Shown here: positions 54,860 through 63,563 of the stretch, in pieces
Layout of the letters: each line of letters begins with the position of its first letter
Position numbering within the stretch: position 1 is the stretch's first letter
NCBI GenBank assembly: GCA_049840475.1
Contig: JASGKX010000003.1
Coordinates: 186,001 to 250,000 of the forward strand
Origin: JBGVSA01 sp049840475
Lineage (GTDB): Bacteria > Pseudomonadota > Gammaproteobacteria > Burkholderiales > Rhodocyclaceae
DNA length: 64,000 nucleotides
Reading direction: 5' to 3'
Position numbers and translations under genes: made by a program
Notes under the pieces: model-generated
What the model saw: only the letters and a program-made list of their open reading frames with translations
What the model was told of the DNA's origin: nothing
The model's database searches: none

Positions 54860-55408
54860 TCAGGGCACGATTGCGCGCTGAGCAATGGCGTCGAGCAGGG
54901 CGTCGGCAGAATTCTTCACTGTGAGCAGTTCAAGATGGTCGGGGCGGACAAAGCCTTCCTTGACCATGTGTTGGGCCAGCGCGATAAGCGGATCGAAGAA
55001 CCCTTGCACGTTGAATACGCCGATCGGCTTGTTATGAATGCCAAGCTGGGCCCAAGTCAGGATTTCGAAGAATTCGTCCATGGTGCCAAAGCCTCCCGGC
55101 AGCATGACAAAGGCCGTGGCACGAGTCGCCATATCCGCTTTGCGCGCGTGCATGGAATCGACGATATGGATTTCTGCCGAGGTGTGAGCCAGTTCGCGCT
55201 GAGCCAAGAAGCCCGGAATGATCCCGACGGCATGTCCGCCGGCATCAAGCGCTGCGTCCGCAACGGCGCCCATCAGGCCGACGCGACCGCCACCCCAGAT
55301 GAGCTTCCAGCCACGGCGCGAAATGGCTTCGCCCAATGTCTCGGCGGCTTCGCGGTAGATGGGGCGCGAGCCCGGACTGGCGCCGCAGAACACACAAATG
55401 CTATGCAT
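54860..55408 (-). CDS. LOG-family nucleoside 5'-monophosphate phosphoribohydrolase-like protein
   Basis: The 182-residue protein starts MHSICVFCGASPGSRPIYRE and contains the two LOG motifs: GGGRVGLMGAVADAAL and PGGFGTMDEFFEILTW. LOG proteins cut the N-glycosidic bond of (cytokinin) ribotides; in bacteria the true substrate is often AMP or is not known. The catalytic Arg and Glu of the PGGFGTxxE motif are present. It lies between gdhA and the AEC gene; a terminator separates it from gdhA. Confidence 0.88.
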   Translation of the reverse strand: MHSICVFCGASPGSRPIYREAAETLGEAISRRGWKLIWGGGRVGLMGAVADAALDAGGHAVGIIPGFLAQRELAHTSAEIHIVDSMHARKADMATRATAFVMLPGGFGTMDEFFEILTWAQLGIHNKPIGVFNVQGFFDPLIALAQHMVKEGFVRPDHLELLTVKNSADALLDAIAQRAIVP

Positions 55409-55561
55409 GAGCTTCCTTTCTCTGTACCGAGCTGAATGCTACCTACTTCCGTAGCGTGAATGGGTGGCGCTCACAGTCGTATGCTCCCGCCGCTCCTTTG
55501 CAGCGTGTTTACGAAGACGTGAATGCAAGGGGGATGTTGCATTCAAGGTAGTCACAGCGCG

Positions 55562-55592
55562 AAAAAAAAGGACCGCGAGAGCGGCCCTTTTT
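55562..55592. terminator. Terminator of gdhA
   Basis: A 12-bp stem with one mismatch and a GAGA loop, centred on CCGC and GCGG, with a T run on the - strand. It lies about 28 bases beyond the restored gdhA stop. Confidence 0.85.
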
Positions 55593-55619
55593 GGCGTACG
55601 GACAGTAACGCGCTTTGGA

Positions 55620-56964
55620 TCACAGCACGCCTTGGGCAAGCATCGCTTCGGCGACTTTGACGAAGCCTGCGATGTTGGCGCCATTGACGTAGTCCACGTT
55701 GCCGCTGGCATCCGCACCGTGCTTCACGCAATTGGCATGGATGTCGAGCATGATCGCCTTGAGGCGCGCGTTCAACTTCCTCGCGCGACCAGGGCAGGCG
55801 CTGTGCGTTCTGGGTCATTTCCAGACCCGAGGTCGCCACGCCGCCTGCGTTGCTGGCCTTGCCCGGAGCGTACAGTACGCCGGCTTCGCGGAACACCGAC
55901 ACGGCTCCCTGCGTGGAGGGCATGTTCGCGCCTTCGGCCACGCACTTCACGCCGTTCTTGACCAGCGTGCGAGCGTCGTTCTCGTCCAATTCGTTCTGCG
56001 TTGCGTTGGGCAGCGCGACATCCACCGGAATGTGCCAAGGGCGCTTGCCGGGCATGAATTCGAGGTTGAACTGACGGGCGTACTCTTCAACGCGGCCGTA
56101 GCGATGATTCTTCAGCTCCATCAGTGCGTCGAGCTTGACGGGCGTGAAGCCTTCCGGGTCATACACCGTGCCGCCGGAGTCAGAGACGGTCACGACCTTT
56201 GCGCCCATCGGCAGCAGGCGTTCGATGGTGTACTGGGCGACGTTGCCGGAACCCGAAACCGCCACGGTCTTGCCTTCGAAATCAGTACCCGCGCGCTTGA
56301 GCATTTGCTCAGCGAAGTAGACCAGACCGTAGCCGGTGGCTTCGGGTCGGATCAGGCTGCCGCCGAACGACAGACCCTTGCCCGTGAACACGCACGCGGC
56401 GTTGTTGGTCAGCTTCTTGTGCATGCCGGCCATGAAGCCGACTTCGCGACCGCCCACGCCGATGTCGCCTGCGGGCACGTCCGTATCCGGGCCCAGGTGG
56501 CGATGCAGTTCAAGCATCAGCGCCTGGCAGAAGCGCATCACTTCGGTAGGGCTCTTGCCCTTGGGGTCGAAATCCGACCCGCCCTTGCCGCCGCCCATGG
56601 GCAACGTGGTCAGCGCGTTCTTGAAGGTCTGCTCGAAGGCCAGGAACTTGAGGATCGACAGGTTCACCGACGGATGGAAGCGCATGCCGCCCTTGTACGG
56701 ACCAATGGCCGAACTGTGTTGGATGCGGAATGCGCGATTGACTTGTGTCTTGCCCTGATCATCGACCCACGAGACCCGGAATTGAATGACGCGCTCAGGT
56801 TCTACCATGCGCTCAAGCAGACCGGAGTCCGCGTAGCGCGGATTCGAGCGAATGAAGGGCCAGATACTCTCCATGACTTCGTGGACGGCCTGGATGTACT
56901 CCGGCTGGTGCGGATCACGCGCGCGCACGTGATGCATGAAATCTTCTAGACGCTCGTATTTCAT
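55620..56964 (-). pseudogene. gdhA: Glutamate dehydrogenase GdhA, interrupted by a one-base frameshift
   Basis: GdhA converts 2-oxoglutarate and ammonia to glutamate (NADPH type). The family motifs are clear: PYKGGMRFHPSVNLSILKFL, PMGGGKGGSDFDPKGKS with the catalytic Lys, and the nucleotide-binding VAVSGSGNVAQYT. Near codon 397 one extra base (an A at 55774 or 55775, + strand) shifts the frame after WSREEV; the read frame continues into nonsense. Removing it gives ARLKAIMLDIHANCVKHGAD and then VNGANIAGFVKVAEAMLAQG, with a stop at 55620: exactly 447 codons, the E. coli length. Sequence error is more likely than decay. Confidence 0.92.
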
Positions 56965-57189
56965 GTGAAGGTTCTCTTTTTGGATTAAGTGATCAAGGGT
57001 CGTGACTGGGCACTGCGGAGCAGCAACAAAGTCGGCGGTGAGAATGAACTTTGGTTGTTTGACAATAAATCAGAAAAATCTGAAAGAACGCAGGAATTGA
57101 CGACTGTGAAAACCTGCGCGTGACCACCGTGTCGTTTTGTCACGGTGGCCCCCCGCATGCTAGCGCTACACGCACCATTTTGGGGCAAG

Positions 57190-58245
57190 TTAACGCATTT
57201 GAACGGCCTCAAAGCGCGCCAATGACTGGCCGGAGGCGTCCAAAAGCTCTAGGTGCGAGCCGTCTATCCGCCATTTCGCCACCGCTCCCAATGCGCTCAG
57301 GAATCGTTGCTCCTGATCCATTCCAGAAATGCACGCCATGCGTGTACCGGCGATTGGGCCAAAGGAAAGCGCATCACCTTCTTGTTTGTAAGTGCCGACC
57401 ATGCGATTACAGCCGCTACTGCCGGAAACGTTGCCGCCATCCTTGAACGAGATATACGGTTCGCGGTTGCGATCTGCGACCCGTACGGACTGATGACCCA
57501 GCCGCGTCAGGCGCCAGTAGGTGTCCTGCAGAGCAGCGGGCGCCGTAGCGCCACAGGTTTCTCCCGGCCACAGCCCGTCGAAATGCTCTACCAGCAGGCG
57601 CGGGCCAGATTCGCCATTGCCGACGATGCGCCCATCGAGTGTGGCCAGCACGGCGGCTTCTGGTGCGCCGCGCACTCGTGCATAGGCTGCGCGCAGGTCT
57701 GCGCTATCACCCACGGTTAGGACGGGCAAGCGCAAGCCGCTGCTGCACTCTTCGAATATGCCGTTGTCCCCCACGACGCTGAACATTCCACGCACCGCTC
57801 CGCGGTATTCCACTTGTTTGAATGGCTTGTCACGGTGCAGGGTGTAATTCAGGTTCGAGCGGATCGGCTTGCCTTCGGTGTCAAGCAGACGGAGCGTATT
57901 GGCCGAGGGGGCAGCAAACTGCATTGACACCTTGCCGTCGTGTTGCAGGGTGATCGCACGGCCTTCCGACTCACTGCGCCATTTGCCGAGTTCGGTGCGT
58001 GTAACCGTCGGAGTCTTGCCGAGATACTCGGCGCGCAACAGGTAGGCGCCGTCGTCGAACAGATTGAGGGTGTAGCGCAGACCTGAACAGTCTGCACAGG
58101 GCAGGGTGCCGCTGTATGAATACGGCATCCCCCTCGGGTGTTCCGAAAATGGCGCTGGTGCGGCGCTTGCAGCCTGAGATATGACGGGGATTGCTGCGCA
58201 GGCGAGTATTGCCAATAGGTGTCCGGGTCGAATGCTGAATTGCAT
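57190..58245 (-). CDS. Secreted NlpE-like plus META domain protein
   Basis: The 351-residue protein has a signal peptide (cut near ASAA-PAPF). The first part (about residues 35-120) matches NlpE N-terminal type: YSGTLPCADCSGLRYTLNL, with the CxxC that can respond to copper or redox stress, then GKWRSESEGRAITLQHDGK. The C-terminal part (about 230-350) is a META/HslJ domain: DTYWRLTRLGHQSV, GCNRMVGTYKQEG, SFGPIAGTRMAC. It lacks a lipobox Cys, so it would be soluble. Envelope stress sensing is plausible from the parts but not shown. No partner lies beside it. Confidence 0.82.
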   Translation of the reverse strand: MQFSIRPGHLLAILACAAIPVISQAASAAPAPFSEHPRGMPYSYSGTLPCADCSGLRYTLNLFDDGAYLLRAEYLGKTPTVTRTELGKWRSESEGRAITLQHDGKVSMQFAAPSANTLRLLDTEGKPIRSNLNYTLHRDKPFKQVEYRGAVRGMFSVVGDNGIFEECSSGLRLPVLTVGDSADLRAAYARVRGAPEAAVLATLDGRIVGNGESGPRLLVEHFDGLWPGETCGATAPAALQDTYWRLTRLGHQSVRVADRNREPYISFKDGGNVSGSSGCNRMVGTYKQEGDALSFGPIAGTRMACISGMDQEQRFLSALGAVAKWRIDGSHLELLDASGQSLARFEAVQMR

Positions 58246-58611
58246 GCAATAGCGCTCCTCTTTTGCACGGATTTGACGGGCCGCGCCATCCAGCCTCCGT
58301 GCGAATCGAGGGTTCGGTGCTCAAAGCCAAGGCTGATGAGGCCGTCGTGAGCAAACAAATCCAATCGATGATGGCAGTAAATTCGGATGACGCAGGCGAC
58401 TTATCTTGGGTTATAGGCAACAAATGCCTAGCTTTGCGACAGGCGGTGCGTGGCCCGGTTCCATCGTCGATGTGCCAAAGATGGTGTCGTTCGACAAGCT
58501 TGAGAGCTGGGGCAGCGATGACGTATCTCTGGTTGACAAGGGGCTGATAGTCCATCGGGCCTGTGCCACGCGCGTATGGACAGGAAGGACGGCTACTGTT
58601 TTGGGCGAGTG
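58246..58611. other. Intergenic region with no supported gene
   Basis: About 366 bases between the NlpE/META gene start and the TorD-like gene end. Several short open frames cross it on both strands, but none has a ribosome site together with a protein-like sequence. It may hold the promoter of the NlpE/META gene. Confidence 0.45.
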
Positions 58612-59208
58612 TTACGACTGCTTGAGCGTGTCACCCAGGGCGTCAAGCGTTAGGGTCGCGAGTTGGCTGAGTCCGGCGTAGAAGGGGTGCGCCGAAGCTG
58701 TGGCCAATTGGGTGAGGTAGGTAGAAGACCAAGGCAGGATGTGCCTGTGTAGCAGCTCGGCAAGCGCAGCTGCGCGCTGTTGATCGCCCAGCGCTGCGGC
58801 TGTCCAAAACAGTAGGCCAATGTGATCTTCCGGCTCGTTAAAGTGTGTATCGAGGCGGATCTGTTGCGAGTCCAGGAATGCTCGCAGATCAAGCAGCGAG
58901 TCCGCGCACAGGGTGCCGTCTTCGCTCAAATAGACAGAGCCCCACGGTGGCGCTTCGAGATGGTCAGGGCCGATAAATAGGCGCTGGTAAGCGCTGGCAA
59001 GCCTGTCTGCATCAAGGTCCTGGGCCATCAGCGACTGTACGTGCGCAAGCTCTGCTGGAGAGCCACAAGGCCAGGTCAGTGGCAAAGATTGCGTGACGAT
59101 CAGATCAAGAAACGGCGCTACCGCGGCGTCTGTTGGAGGGAGATAGAACAGTGCCCCCAAGACGCGGCAACTCGTCGAGATGTCGGTTGTATCCATGGTC
59201 TGCATCAT
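58612..59208 (-). CDS. TorD/DmsD-family molybdoenzyme chaperone
   Basis: The 198-residue all-helical chaperone helps mature and protect the Tat signal of molybdoenzymes. It has the family stretch LEAPPWGSVYLSEDGTL and NEPEDHIGLLFWTAAAL, the conserved EPxDH motif. It lies after dmsC in the operon direction, so its likely client is the DmsA subunit of this locus, whose Tat signal is visible. A strong hairpin sits between dmsC and this gene. Confidence 0.9.
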   Translation of the reverse strand: MMQTMDTTDISTSCRVLGALFYLPPTDAAVAPFLDLIVTQSLPLTWPCGSPAELAHVQSLMAQDLDADRLASAYQRLFIGPDHLEAPPWGSVYLSEDGTLCADSLLDLRAFLDSQQIRLDTHFNEPEDHIGLLFWTAAALGDQQRAAALAELLHRHILPWSSTYLTQLATASAHPFYAGLSQLATLTLDALGDTLKQS

Positions 59209-59217
59209 TCACTTCCC

Positions 59218-59248
59218 GGGGTGCCGAGCATTTTGTGCTCGGCACCCC
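59218..59248 (-). promoter_or_regulatory. Strong intercistronic hairpin before the chaperone gene
   Basis: A perfect 13-bp stem (GGGGTGCCGAGCA with its complement) around a 5-base loop lies between dmsC and the chaperone gene, directly before its ribosome site (GGGAAGTG). No T run follows, so it is not a normal terminator. It may set the amount of chaperone relative to enzyme, by partial termination or message stability. Confidence 0.6.
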
Positions 59249-59305
59249 GCTTTCCCTTCATTGATGGGCTTCGATGAAACGGCACCCACACAGGACATCC
59301 GCAGT

Positions 59306-60157
59306 CTAGATAAGTCCCACGGTCATGTGCAGTGCGTAGAACACCCCGCGCCCAATCATTTCTCCCAGCATGATGAGCACGATGCTGCTGGCGCAGACTG
59401 CCGTGCTCAAGGCACCCGCACGCGGCAATTGGCGCAACCACAGGGCGAGGGCCACGAACAACAGCGCGAACCGGGTGACCATCAGGATGCCGTAGTCAGG
59501 GGAAAGCGTTGCCGCCCGATGGATGTCCGACTGAATGCCGGCGAGAGACGTGGCTTGCAGAATCGTCACCAGTACGGCTACGGCCACGGCGGCGCTTGCA
59601 AGTACAGCCGGACCGTTACGCAGTAGCCAAGGCTCAGATATGCCGGACAGGGAGAACAGCACGCAAGCGACCGCGCTGCCACCCATGAGTGCGGTGAGCA
59701 CGAAGGCGGTCGGCGTGAGCGGTGTGTACCACGTTGGCACCGTCGGCATCATGTAGAACGAAATGGTGTTCCACAGGAACGCTGCGCTGCACAGGAGCGA
59801 GAGCAGCAGTACGATCCGGCGCACACCAGCACTGCCGATGTCGCGCAGGCAGAGCGTCCAGAACACGACGCCCAAACCAACAAAAGCGCCGCCAAAGACG
59901 ATTTCGTTGCTGAGGTTGGCCTGCCCGAAGCGCAGCACGGAGTTCATCGCGCGGAAGGGCGAGCCCATATGAAAGCTCGACAACGCAAACGCGGCACCCA
60001 TTATGATCCACAGCAGGAGCATGTTGCGTTCCAGACGCTGCCGTTGTTCAGACGACAGATCGGCACCGATCAACGCAAGACAACACCACCAGAACGCTCC
60101 GACGGCAGTCTGCGAAATGACGGTGAAGAGAATCAGCGGCCATTCGTTCCAGCCCAT
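59306..60157 (-). CDS. dmsC: DMSO reductase-type membrane anchor DmsC
   Basis: The 283-residue inner-membrane subunit anchors the enzyme and passes electrons from quinol. About eight spans are visible. Family landmarks include WPLILFTVISQTAVGAFW at the start, SSFHMGSPFRAMNSVLRFG with the His used in quinol oxidation, and SNEIVFGGAFVG. The ATG at 60157 lies two bases after the dmsB stop, with GGAGG inside the end of dmsB. The substrate may be DMSO, another S- or N-oxide, or a related compound. Confidence 0.92.
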   Translation of the reverse strand: MGWNEWPLILFTVISQTAVGAFWWCCLALIGADLSSEQRQRLERNMLLLWIIMGAAFALSSFHMGSPFRAMNSVLRFGQANLSNEIVFGGAFVGLGVVFWTLCLRDIGSAGVRRIVLLLSLLCSAAFLWNTISFYMMPTVPTWYTPLTPTAFVLTALMGGSAVACVLFSLSGISEPWLLRNGPAVLASAAVAVAVLVTILQATSLAGIQSDIHRAATLSPDYGILMVTRFALLFVALALWLRQLPRAGALSTAVCASSIVLIMLGEMIGRGVFYALHMTVGLI

Positions 60158-60159
60158 GG

Positions 60160-60777
60160 TTACACCTCCTTCGGGTTCCCGAGGACCCCTTCGTGACTGC
60201 CTGATGGACGGGCCTTCCGGCTTGGTTTGATAACCAGGCTCGGATGCGTGAAATGCTGCGGCGGAAGTGGCGCCACTGCACCGATCTCGCCGTACTTCTT
60301 GCGCAATTCGTCTACCGGCCCGAACTCCAATGCGCGCAACGGACATGATTCGACACACACGGGCTGCTTGCCTTCAGCAACGCGCTCATGACAGCCGTCG
60401 CATTTGGTCATGTGCCCTTTTTTTGCGTCGTATTGCGGAGCGCCATAGGGACACGCCATTGCGCAGGATTTGCAGCCGATGCACACGTCCTCGTCGACCC
60501 TGACGAGTCCGTTTTCGTGCTTGGCCATGGCGCCACTCGGACAGACCTTGGTGCAGGCCGGGTCCGCGCAGTGATTGCATGCGATAGACAGGTAGTAGGC
60601 GAAGACATCCTGCCGCCAGGTGTCGCCGTCGGCCTGCCATGATCCGCCGGAGTATTCGTACACGCGGCGGAAGTTCACGTTGACTGACAGATCCTTGTAG
60701 TCCTTGCAGGCGAGTTGGCAGGTCTTGCAGCCGGTGCACTTGGACGAGTCGATGTAGAAGCCGTATTGAGTTGTCAT
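60160..60777 (-). CDS. dmsB: DMSO reductase-type iron-sulfur subunit DmsB
   Basis: The 205-residue electron-transfer subunit carries four ferredoxin-like Cys clusters: CTGCKTCQLAC, CNHCADPACTKVC, CIGCKSCAMAC and CDGCHERVAEGKQPVC. It passes electrons from DmsC to DmsA and is exported bound to DmsA. It starts MTTQYGFYIDSSKC and lies 12 bases after dmsA and two bases before dmsC. All cluster Cys residues are present. Confidence 0.95.
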   Translation of the reverse strand: MTTQYGFYIDSSKCTGCKTCQLACKDYKDLSVNVNFRRVYEYSGGSWQADGDTWRQDVFAYYLSIACNHCADPACTKVCPSGAMAKHENGLVRVDEDVCIGCKSCAMACPYGAPQYDAKKGHMTKCDGCHERVAEGKQPVCVESCPLRALEFGPVDELRKKYGEIGAVAPLPPQHFTHPSLVIKPSRKARPSGSHEGVLGNPKEV

Positions 60778-60789
60778 CGTCGATCCTCC

Positions 60790-63267
60790 TTATGCGCGCG
60801 CAATCTGCACGAGGTTCGTGTGCTGCGGATTACCCTTCGCAAGCGGAGAGGGGCGCTGGGAAGTCAGTGTGTTGATGCAGCCGCCCCGGTCGACACCCGT
60901 GCTGTCTGGTTGATACCAGGCACCTTCGCCCATGGCCGCCACTCCTGGCATGATGCGCGAGGTGACCTTGGCGGGAAGGCGGATCTCGCCACGCTTGCTG
61001 GTGACGCGCACCATGTCGCCCGTCGAAATGCCGCGTGCAGCAGCGTCCAGCGGGTTGATCCATACCGCATCGGTGACGGCCTGGCGTAACAGGTTGACGT
61101 TGTGATAGCTCGAATGAGTACGCCCCTTTGTATGGAAGCCGAACAACTGCAAGGGGTAGCTCTTGCGCGTTTCGGCGTCTTCCGCGCCTTCCCAGGTGGC
61201 CACGTACTGGGGCAACGGCGTGATGACGTCACCTTCCGGCAGCGTCCAACTTTGCGCGATCGCAGCCAGGGCTTCCGAGTAGATTTCGATCTTGCCCGAA
61301 GGTGTCTTAAGCGGATTGGCTACAGGGTCTTGCCGGAACTTCGCGAGGCCGACGCCGGTACCTGCGGGAGCGCGGCGCTTGATCATGCCGATCTTGCGCG
61401 CTTCGTCGAGTGTTGCTGGCAGTTCGATGTCGGCCTCCTGCATCTTTTTGTAGGCCTGTTGCAGCCAGTCCTCGTAAGTGCGGCCCTCGGTGAACTGCTC
61501 TTCCACGCCAAAGTGACGCGCCAACGCGGAGCAGATTTCATAGGCCGAGCGGCATTCGAACATCGGCTTGACCGCCTGCGAGAGGAAGATCGGCCCGCCC
61601 AGTTCGCCTACCGCGTAGCCGTTCGAGATGATGTCGCTGTTCTCGAAGTTGGTGACATCTGGCAGAAGGATGTCGGCATAGCGCGCGCTGGGCGTCATGT
61701 GGTTTTCGATGACGAGGATGAACTCGCATTGCGAATCGTCCTGCAGCACCTGATGCGTCTTGGTCGTGTCCGAATGCTGATTGATCAGCGTGTTGCTGGA
61801 GTAATTCCAAATGAACTTGATCGGTTGGTTCAGGCGTTCCACGCCCTGAATGCCGTCGACCGTCGCGGTCATTTCTTTGCCGCGTGTGATGGCGTCGGTC
61901 CACAGGAAGACCGGAATCGAGGCTTTCACCTTGTTCGGCACAGCCGGATAGCCTGGCACGGGGTAGGCGAAGCTGCTCGGCTCGTCTCCGTTGTTGGTGC
62001 CGGGCAGGCCGATGTTGCCTGTCAGCAGCGCGAGCATGCAGATTGCGCGTGTGGCTTGTTCACCGTTCGCGTGGCGTTGCAGGCTCCAGCCTTGCGTGAT
62101 GAATACAGGTTTCGTCTGGCCGATTTCACGTGCCAGCTTGACGATGCGGTCGATCGGGATGCCGGTTATTCGCGACGCCCATTCCGGCGTCTTGACGGTC
62201 TTGTCTGGGCCTTCGCCCAGGATATAGGCCTTGTACGAGCCGTTCGACGGGGCGCTCGCAGGTAGCGTTTTCTCGTCGTAGCCAACGCAGTACTTGTCGA
62301 GAAACTCCTGGTCAACCATGTTCTCGGTGATCAACACATGCGCAATGGCATTGACCAGCGCCGTGTCTGTGCCGGGGCGGATGGGAATCCACTCATCTTC
62401 CTTGCCCAGCATGGTGTCGGTGTAGCGCGGATCGACACAGATGGTGCGTACCTTGTTGCGGTGTTGCCATTCGGAATACTGGTAAATCTCGCTGCCACCG
62501 CTCATGCGCGTTTCGGCAGGGTTGTATCCGAAAGACACGACGAGTCGAGCATTGCCCATTTCGCGCGACAGGCTGCGATGCGCTTTGAAATCGCTGCCGT
62601 AGGTGAACGGGAATGCGCGCTCTTGCTGCGCCGTGCTGTAGGTGCCGTAGTAGTTGAGGTAGCCTCCGATAATGCGCAGAAAGCGCTGACAGGCATTGCG
62701 GCCGCCGAAGTTGTAGCCCGTGCTACCAGAGCCGTAGTGATAGAAGATCGCTTCGTTGCCGTAGGTGTCGATGGTGTGGCGCAGCTTGTCGCCGATCGTC
62801 TTGATGGCTTCGTCCCAACTGATGCGCTCGAACTTGCCTTCGCCGCGTTTGCCAACGCGCTTCATTGGGTACTTCAGGCGGTCCGGGTTGTACACGCGGC
62901 GCCGGGCGGAACGGCCGCGCAGGCAGGCTCGTACTTGATGCATGCCGAATTCGTCGGAGCCGGTACCGTTGTTGTCGTCCGGCGAGATCCAACGGATCGT
63001 GCCATCTACCACGTGACATTTGAGTGGACAGCGGCTGCCACAATTGACGAGGCACGAGTTCCACACCGTAGTCTCGGTCGAGCCGTTCGTTGCTTGCTCG
63101 ACGGCGCGGGCGATGGGCGTCATGACGAACGGCAATGAAATGCCTCCCGCAATCACGGCCAGACCGCCCGCTGTCAGTGCTTTGAGGGTCGTACGGCGCG
63201 AGGGCGATGCGGGCTCATCTTGCTCGGACAGCGATCTCTCAAGCGCGGGAGTCGTTTTGAGTGTCAT
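60790..63267 (-). CDS. dmsA: DMSO reductase-type molybdopterin catalytic subunit DmsA
   Basis: The 825-residue catalytic subunit holds bis-MGD molybdenum and one 4Fe-4S cluster. A Tat signal is present (SRRTTLKALTAGG). The cluster Cys lie in NSCLVNCGSRCPLKC; other landmarks are GNEAIFYHYGSGSTGYNFGG, SFGYNPAETRMSGG and GNIGLPGTNNG. The export and domain order match DmsA-like enzymes. The actual substrate (DMSO, TMAO-like, selenate, or another) cannot be told from this alone. It begins an operon of dmsA-dmsB-dmsC and a chaperone gene. Confidence 0.94.
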   Translation of the reverse strand: MTLKTTPALERSLSEQDEPASPSRRTTLKALTAGGLAVIAGGISLPFVMTPIARAVEQATNGSTETTVWNSCLVNCGSRCPLKCHVVDGTIRWISPDDNNGTGSDEFGMHQVRACLRGRSARRRVYNPDRLKYPMKRVGKRGEGKFERISWDEAIKTIGDKLRHTIDTYGNEAIFYHYGSGSTGYNFGGRNACQRFLRIIGGYLNYYGTYSTAQQERAFPFTYGSDFKAHRSLSREMGNARLVVSFGYNPAETRMSGGSEIYQYSEWQHRNKVRTICVDPRYTDTMLGKEDEWIPIRPGTDTALVNAIAHVLITENMVDQEFLDKYCVGYDEKTLPASAPSNGSYKAYILGEGPDKTVKTPEWASRITGIPIDRIVKLAREIGQTKPVFITQGWSLQRHANGEQATRAICMLALLTGNIGLPGTNNGDEPSSFAYPVPGYPAVPNKVKASIPVFLWTDAITRGKEMTATVDGIQGVERLNQPIKFIWNYSSNTLINQHSDTTKTHQVLQDDSQCEFILVIENHMTPSARYADILLPDVTNFENSDIISNGYAVGELGGPIFLSQAVKPMFECRSAYEICSALARHFGVEEQFTEGRTYEDWLQQAYKKMQEADIELPATLDEARKIGMIKRRAPAGTGVGLAKFRQDPVANPLKTPSGKIEIYSEALAAIAQSWTLPEGDVITPLPQYVATWEGAEDAETRKSYPLQLFGFHTKGRTHSSYHNVNLLRQAVTDAVWINPLDAAARGISTGDMVRVTSKRGEIRLPAKVTSRIMPGVAAMGEGAWYQPDSTGVDRGGCINTLTSQRPSPLAKGNPQHTNLVQIARA

Positions 63268-63348
63268 AGCAGTGGTCCTGATATGAAGTCCTCTGGGAAG
63301 AGGACGGGATCACCGCAGTGTCGGTCTTCTTGTATGGCAACAAATTGA

Positions 63349-63363
63349 CTCAACTCAGTTGAG
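63349..63363. promoter_or_regulatory. Palindrome in the dmsA promoter region
   Basis: CTCAACTCAGTTGAG is a perfect 15-base palindrome about 82-96 bases before the dmsA start; it overlaps TTGACTCAA (63345-63353), a second short palindrome. It differs from the FNR box TTGATnnnnATCAA, so the binding protein is unknown. Oxygen or redox control of the operon would be expected from its function. Confidence 0.45.
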
Positions 63364-63510
63364 CGGGCTTGATAGTGTAGATATATGCACGTTGTCCGAC
63401 GTTATCCCGCTTAAATGAGATGAAGGCGCGTTTACCGCTCCAATGGACTCAGAAAAACGGGCTCGTCGTCTGGGGCTAGGCGCCGTGTGGCGAATCGACG
63501 GCGGAAAAGA

Positions 63511-63539
63511 AAAAGCCCCGTCACTCGGACGGGGCTTTT
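63511..63539 (-). terminator. Terminator of acnB
   Basis: AAAAGCCCCGTC and GACGGGGCTTTT form a 12-bp stem with an ACTCG loop and T/A runs on both sides. On the - strand it follows the acnB stop by about 25 bases. Confidence 0.92.
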
Positions 63540-63563
63540 GCCTTGCTGGATGGCTGTCTGGCG

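Noticed and set aside
58263..58681. Short + strand frames between the NlpE/META and TorD-like genes
   Set aside because: No ribosome site, mixed composition, and one overlaps the TorD-like gene antisense.
63340..63370. FNR box before dmsA
   Set aside because: The spacing and the TTGAT/ATCAA halves do not match; recorded only as an unknown palindrome.
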